From Natrinema pellirubrum DSM 15624 (GTDB lineage: Archaea > Halobacteriota > Halobacteria > Halobacteriales > Natrialbaceae): a stretch of 64,000 bases of DNA. Positions 61,742 to 64,000 of this stretch are shown here, piece after piece. Made by a program: the position numbers and the translations under genes. Where the stretch lies: the NCBI RefSeq assembly GCF_000230735.2, contig NC_019962.1:3162001-3226000 (forward strand), read 5' to 3'. Each line of letters begins with the position of its first letter. Position 1 is the stretch's first letter. A model generated the notes under the pieces. The model made no database searches. It had not been told where the DNA came from and saw only the letters and a program-made list of their open reading frames with translations.

Positions 61742-62676
61742 GCGACGAGGATCGACGACCGGAGGGAGGAGAGCCTCGGAACGGCGAGCGGGGAGGGAAG
61801 CGACCCGCGAGCGACGAGTCGACCGAGTACGACAGCGAAGTCGAGGCCGCGATCCGGGAGAACCACCCCGCGCTGATCACCTACATCACCGCCGGTGACC
61901 CCTCGCTGGCCGACACCAAAGACTACGTCGAGGCGCTCGATCGGGGCGGCTCGGACCTGATCGAACTCGGGCTGCCGTTCTCGGAGCCGATCGCGGAGGG
62001 TCGGACGATTCAGGACGCCATCAACCGCGCGCTGGCGGCCGGGACGACCCCCGAGGGCTTTTTCGAACTGGTCGACGACCTCGAGACCGAGGCGCCGCTG
62101 CTGGTGATGACGTATTACAACATGATCCTCCAATACGGTTCGGAGCCCGACGTTCGGCCCTTCGTCGAGCGGGCGGCCGAAGCCGGCCTCGCGGGGATCA
62201 TCGTTCCCGACCTCCCGGCGGAAGAGGCCGAGCCGCTGCGCGAGGCCTGCGACGACAACGGGCTCGATCTCGTCTTCATCATCGCGCCGACGACCGAGGG
62301 CGAGCGTCTGGATCGGATCATGTCCCATGTGTCGGGCTTTGCCTATGTCCAGGCCCGACTCGGGACGACGGGTGCGCGCGAGAACGTCTCGGGCGCGACC
62401 CACGAGAGCCTCGAGCGTCTCTCGGAGTACGACGTCCCCAAAGCCGTCGGCTTCGGGGTCAGTAAGGGCGACCACGCCGCGGAGATCGTCGAAGCCGGTG
62501 CCGACGGCGTCATCGTCGGCAGCGCGCTGGTCGACATCATCGCTGAGGCCGACACGCCCGCGGACGCGGTGGATCGACTCGAGGCGAAGGCCCGCGAACT
62601 CAAGGAAGGCGCGCGCAGCGGCGCGGAAACCGTCACGATCGATCCGGAAGATGCACCGGAACCAGAACAGCCATAA
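61738..62676 (+). CDS. trpA: Tryptophan synthase alpha subunit
   Basis: A 312-residue TIM-barrel protein that splits indole-3-glycerol phosphate. The catalytic Glu is in [20 protein letters not shown]; the position of the second classical acid (Asp in PLADGPT of enteric TrpA) is Glu here. [30 protein letters not shown] and [20 protein letters not shown] are further motifs. N-terminal 35 residues are an acidic extension. The ATG at 61738 overlaps the trpB stop. Last gene of trpCBA. Confidence 0.94.
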   Translation: MSDEDRRPEGGEPRNGERGGKRPASDESTEYDSEVEAAIRENHPALITYITAGDPSLADTKDYVEALDRGGSDLIELGLPFSEPIAEGRTIQDAINRALAAGTTPEGFFELVDDLETEAPLLVMTYYNMILQYGSEPDVRPFVERAAEAGLAGIIVPDLPAEEAEPLREACDDNGLDLVFIIAPTTEGERLDRIMSHVSGFAYVQARLGTTGARENVSGATHESLERLSEYDVPKAVGFGVSKGDHAAEIVEAGADGVIVGSALVDIIAEADTPADAVDRLEAKARELKEGARSGAETVTIDPEDAPEPEQP

Positions 62677-62700
62677 CCGCTAGCTTGCTACACTCCCGCA

Positions 62701-63495
62701 ATGACTACAGGAATCGACGCACGACTCGATCGAATCGGGACGGACGACTCGTACGTGATCGTCCCAATGGACCACGGCATCACAATGGGTGCCGTCCAGG
62801 GACTGAAAGACATCGAATCGACGATCGACGGGGTAACCAGCGGCGGTGCCGACGCCGTCCTCACGCAGAAAGGGATCGCGCCCCGCGTTCACGAGAACAA
62901 GAACGGAAAGGGCTACATCGTCCATCTCAACGGCTCGACGACGATCGGCCCCGACGAGCAGGACAAGCGACTGACCGGCACCGTCGACGAAGCGGTTCGG
63001 GTCGGTGCCGACGCCGTCTCCTTCCACATCAACGTCGGCTCGAATCACGAGCCCGATCAGATCAGCCAGCTCTCGGAGGTTACCGAGCGGGCCCGTCAGC
63101 TCGGGATGCCGGTCCTGGCGATGGCCTACGCCCGCGGCCCCGGCGTCGACTCGACGGACCCCGAAGCGCTGGGACACGCGGTTCGGCTCGCCGAGGAACT
63201 CGGTGCTGATATCGTCAAGACGGGATACAGCGGCGACGCCGAGAGCTTCCAGCACGTCGTCGAATCGACGCGACTGCCGGTCATCATCGCCGGCGGCTCG
63301 AAGGGAAGCGACCGCGAGACGATCGAGATGGTCCGCGGCACGATGGACGCCGGCGGCGCTGGCATCTCCATGGGTCGCTCGATTTTCCAGCACGAGGACC
63401 CCGAAGCCATCGCCCGGGCCGTCGCGGGCGTCGTCCACGACGATCTCTCGGTCGACGACGCGCTGGCCGAAGCAGGGCTGGCGCTCGAGGCCTGA
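62701..63495 (+). CDS. 2-amino-3,7-dideoxy-D-threo-hept-6-ulosonate synthase
   Basis: A 264-residue class I aldolase-type enzyme that makes the precursor of 3-dehydroquinate in the archaeal route to aromatic amino acids, in place of DAHP synthase. VPMDHGITMGAVQGL, AVLTQKGIAPRV, the Schiff-base lysine in DIVKTGYSGDAESF, and VIIAGGSKGSDRET identify the ADH synthase / archaeal fructose-bisphosphate aldolase family; aldolase activity alone cannot be excluded. Its position 24 bases after trpA ties it to aromatic synthesis. The usual partner, 3-dehydroquinate synthase II, is not next to it in this window. Confidence 0.85.
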   Translation: MTTGIDARLDRIGTDDSYVIVPMDHGITMGAVQGLKDIESTIDGVTSGGADAVLTQKGIAPRVHENKNGKGYIVHLNGSTTIGPDEQDKRLTGTVDEAVRVGADAVSFHINVGSNHEPDQISQLSEVTERARQLGMPVLAMAYARGPGVDSTDPEALGHAVRLAEELGADIVKTGYSGDAESFQHVVESTRLPVIIAGGSKGSDRETIEMVRGTMDAGGAGISMGRSIFQHEDPEAIARAVAGVVHDDLSVDDALAEAGLALEA

Positions 63496-63543
63496 TTCTC
63501 GACTCCCGTTCGCTCCGTTGGTCGACGCCGTCCGGTTGCCGGC

Positions 63544-64000
63544 TCAGTGACAGTGCGTGTTCAGATGCACGTCCCGGTCGGCATAGCGCGGACTCAGTTC
63601 GACGGTGGCGTGATCGACGCCGTGGCCGGCGAGTTCGTCGTGGGCCCGCCCGACGACGGCCTCCGCCTCGGCCATCGTCTCGACGCCGGTTTCGACGTGG
63701 ACCGTCGCGACCGTAATTTGACTGCAGATCTGCCACGCGTGGACGTCGTCGACGCGGTCGACGCCGTCGATCGCCTCGAGGTGGGCTCGAATCTCACCGA
63801 TATCCAGCGGCGTCTCGAGGAAGAAGATCGCGCCGCTACCTCGCAGGACCCGGACCGCTGACCACGCGACCACGGCCGCGATCAACCCCGCGGTAATGGG
63901 GTCGACGACGCGGATCCCGGTGACTTCGATCACGAGGACCGAGACGATGACGGCGATCGAGCCGCCGGCGTCGCCGAGCAAGTGATAGAACGCCCCCCTT
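63544..64000 (-). CDS. Cation diffusion facilitator transporter, C-terminal part (5' end outside window)
   Basis: The minus-strand frame stays open to the window edge. The visible part reads AFYHLLGDAGGSIAVIVSVL (helix with the H-x3-D metal site of CDF transporters), then VVDPITAGLIAAVVAWSAVRV, then the cytoplasmic metallochaperone-like domain (FFLETPLDIGEIRAHLEAID, DVHAWQICSQITVATVHVE) and an ending HLNTHCH. It should export zinc or other divalent metals. The specificity cannot be told. Confidence 0.88.
   Translation of the reverse strand, partial: RGAFYHLLGDAGGSIAVIVSVLVIEVTGIRVVDPITAGLIAAVVAWSAVRVLRGSGAIFFLETPLDIGEIRAHLEAIDGVDRVDDVHAWQICSQITVATVHVETGVETMAEAEAVVGRAHDELAGHGVDHATVELSPRYADRDVHLNTHCH

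Noticed and set aside
1-64000. CRISPR array, tRNA or rRNA genes
   Set aside because: No regularly spaced identical repeats and no cloverleaf-type or rRNA sequence were seen in the intergenic stretches.

Overview
The window comes from a haloarchaeon, most likely from the Natrinema/Haloterrigena side of the Natrialbales. This rests on the high G+C content, the very acidic proteins, Tat-type lipoproteins, archaeal-only genes (D-aminoacyl-tRNA deacylase DtdA, CetZ, DUF373, ADH synthase, a haloarchaeal extra S10-like protein), HTH_10/bacterio-opsin-activator regulators and several haloarchaea-specific small zinc-finger proteins. The genus is an inference from gene content only. I found no rRNA, tRNA or CRISPR array.

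Layout. 1-17.2 kb is core chromosome: the end of an MFS transporter, an epoxide hydrolase, two haloarchaeal DUF proteins, a Nudix hydrolase, an S10-like protein, an M20 amidohydrolase, an M48 protease, a geranylgeranyl-reductase-type flavoprotein, a membrane-anchored alpha/beta hydrolase, ferredoxin, a rhodanese-metallo-beta-lactamase protein, FtsZ1 and DtdA. 17.2-20.2 kb is an AT-rich island in which a Tat-secreted protein gene is cut in two by an IS5-type insertion sequence. 20.2-29.6 kb holds a PAS/GAF/HTH_10 regulator, a DUF7344-type regulator, a Na+/Ca2+ antiporter, aroE, an HhH protein and a chorismate-using synthase/amidotransferase pair. 29.6-31.8 kb is an accessory insertion (HalOD1 and zinc-ribbon genes, a hairpin-rich unexplained stretch, an AT-rich gene and a large palindrome) that separates this pair from the class IV aminotransferase pabC. 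Together the three look like a split p-aminobenzoate (pabB-pabA-pabC) cluster.

32-42 kb returns to core and haloarchaeal genes (Rieske protein, nucleotidyltransferase, diphthine-ammonia ligase with a duplicated 3' remnant, DUF373, signal peptide peptidase). 42.2-43.4 kb is a second AT-rich island with a Tat-exported, glycine/cysteine-containing protein followed by a small four-helix membrane protein; the pair resembles a halocin-plus-immunity arrangement but this is untested. 43.5-46 kb is an ATP-grasp ligase gene interrupted by a second, different IS5-type element. 46-59.5 kb carries a coiled-coil protein, a GH2-like protein that seems to have lost its catalytic glutamates, CetZ, a sulfite-oxidase-family enzyme, an SDR epimerase, a DHH phosphoesterase, a PfkB kinase, a glycosyltransferase, a CoA-type Nudix hydrolase and an MGMT-like protein without the catalytic cysteine. 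59.6-63.5 kb is trpC-trpB-trpA followed by ADH synthase, with two TGTACA boxes over the trpC promoter. The window ends inside a cation diffusion facilitator.

How the genes connect: aromatic biosynthesis recurs (ADH synthase for the first committed carbon step, AroE for shikimate, TrpCBA for tryptophan, the pab-like trio for p-aminobenzoate). FtsZ1 and CetZ link division and cell shape. Two families of palindromic intergenic repeats, two insertion sequences with reconstructable insertion sites and several gene remnants show active local remodelling.
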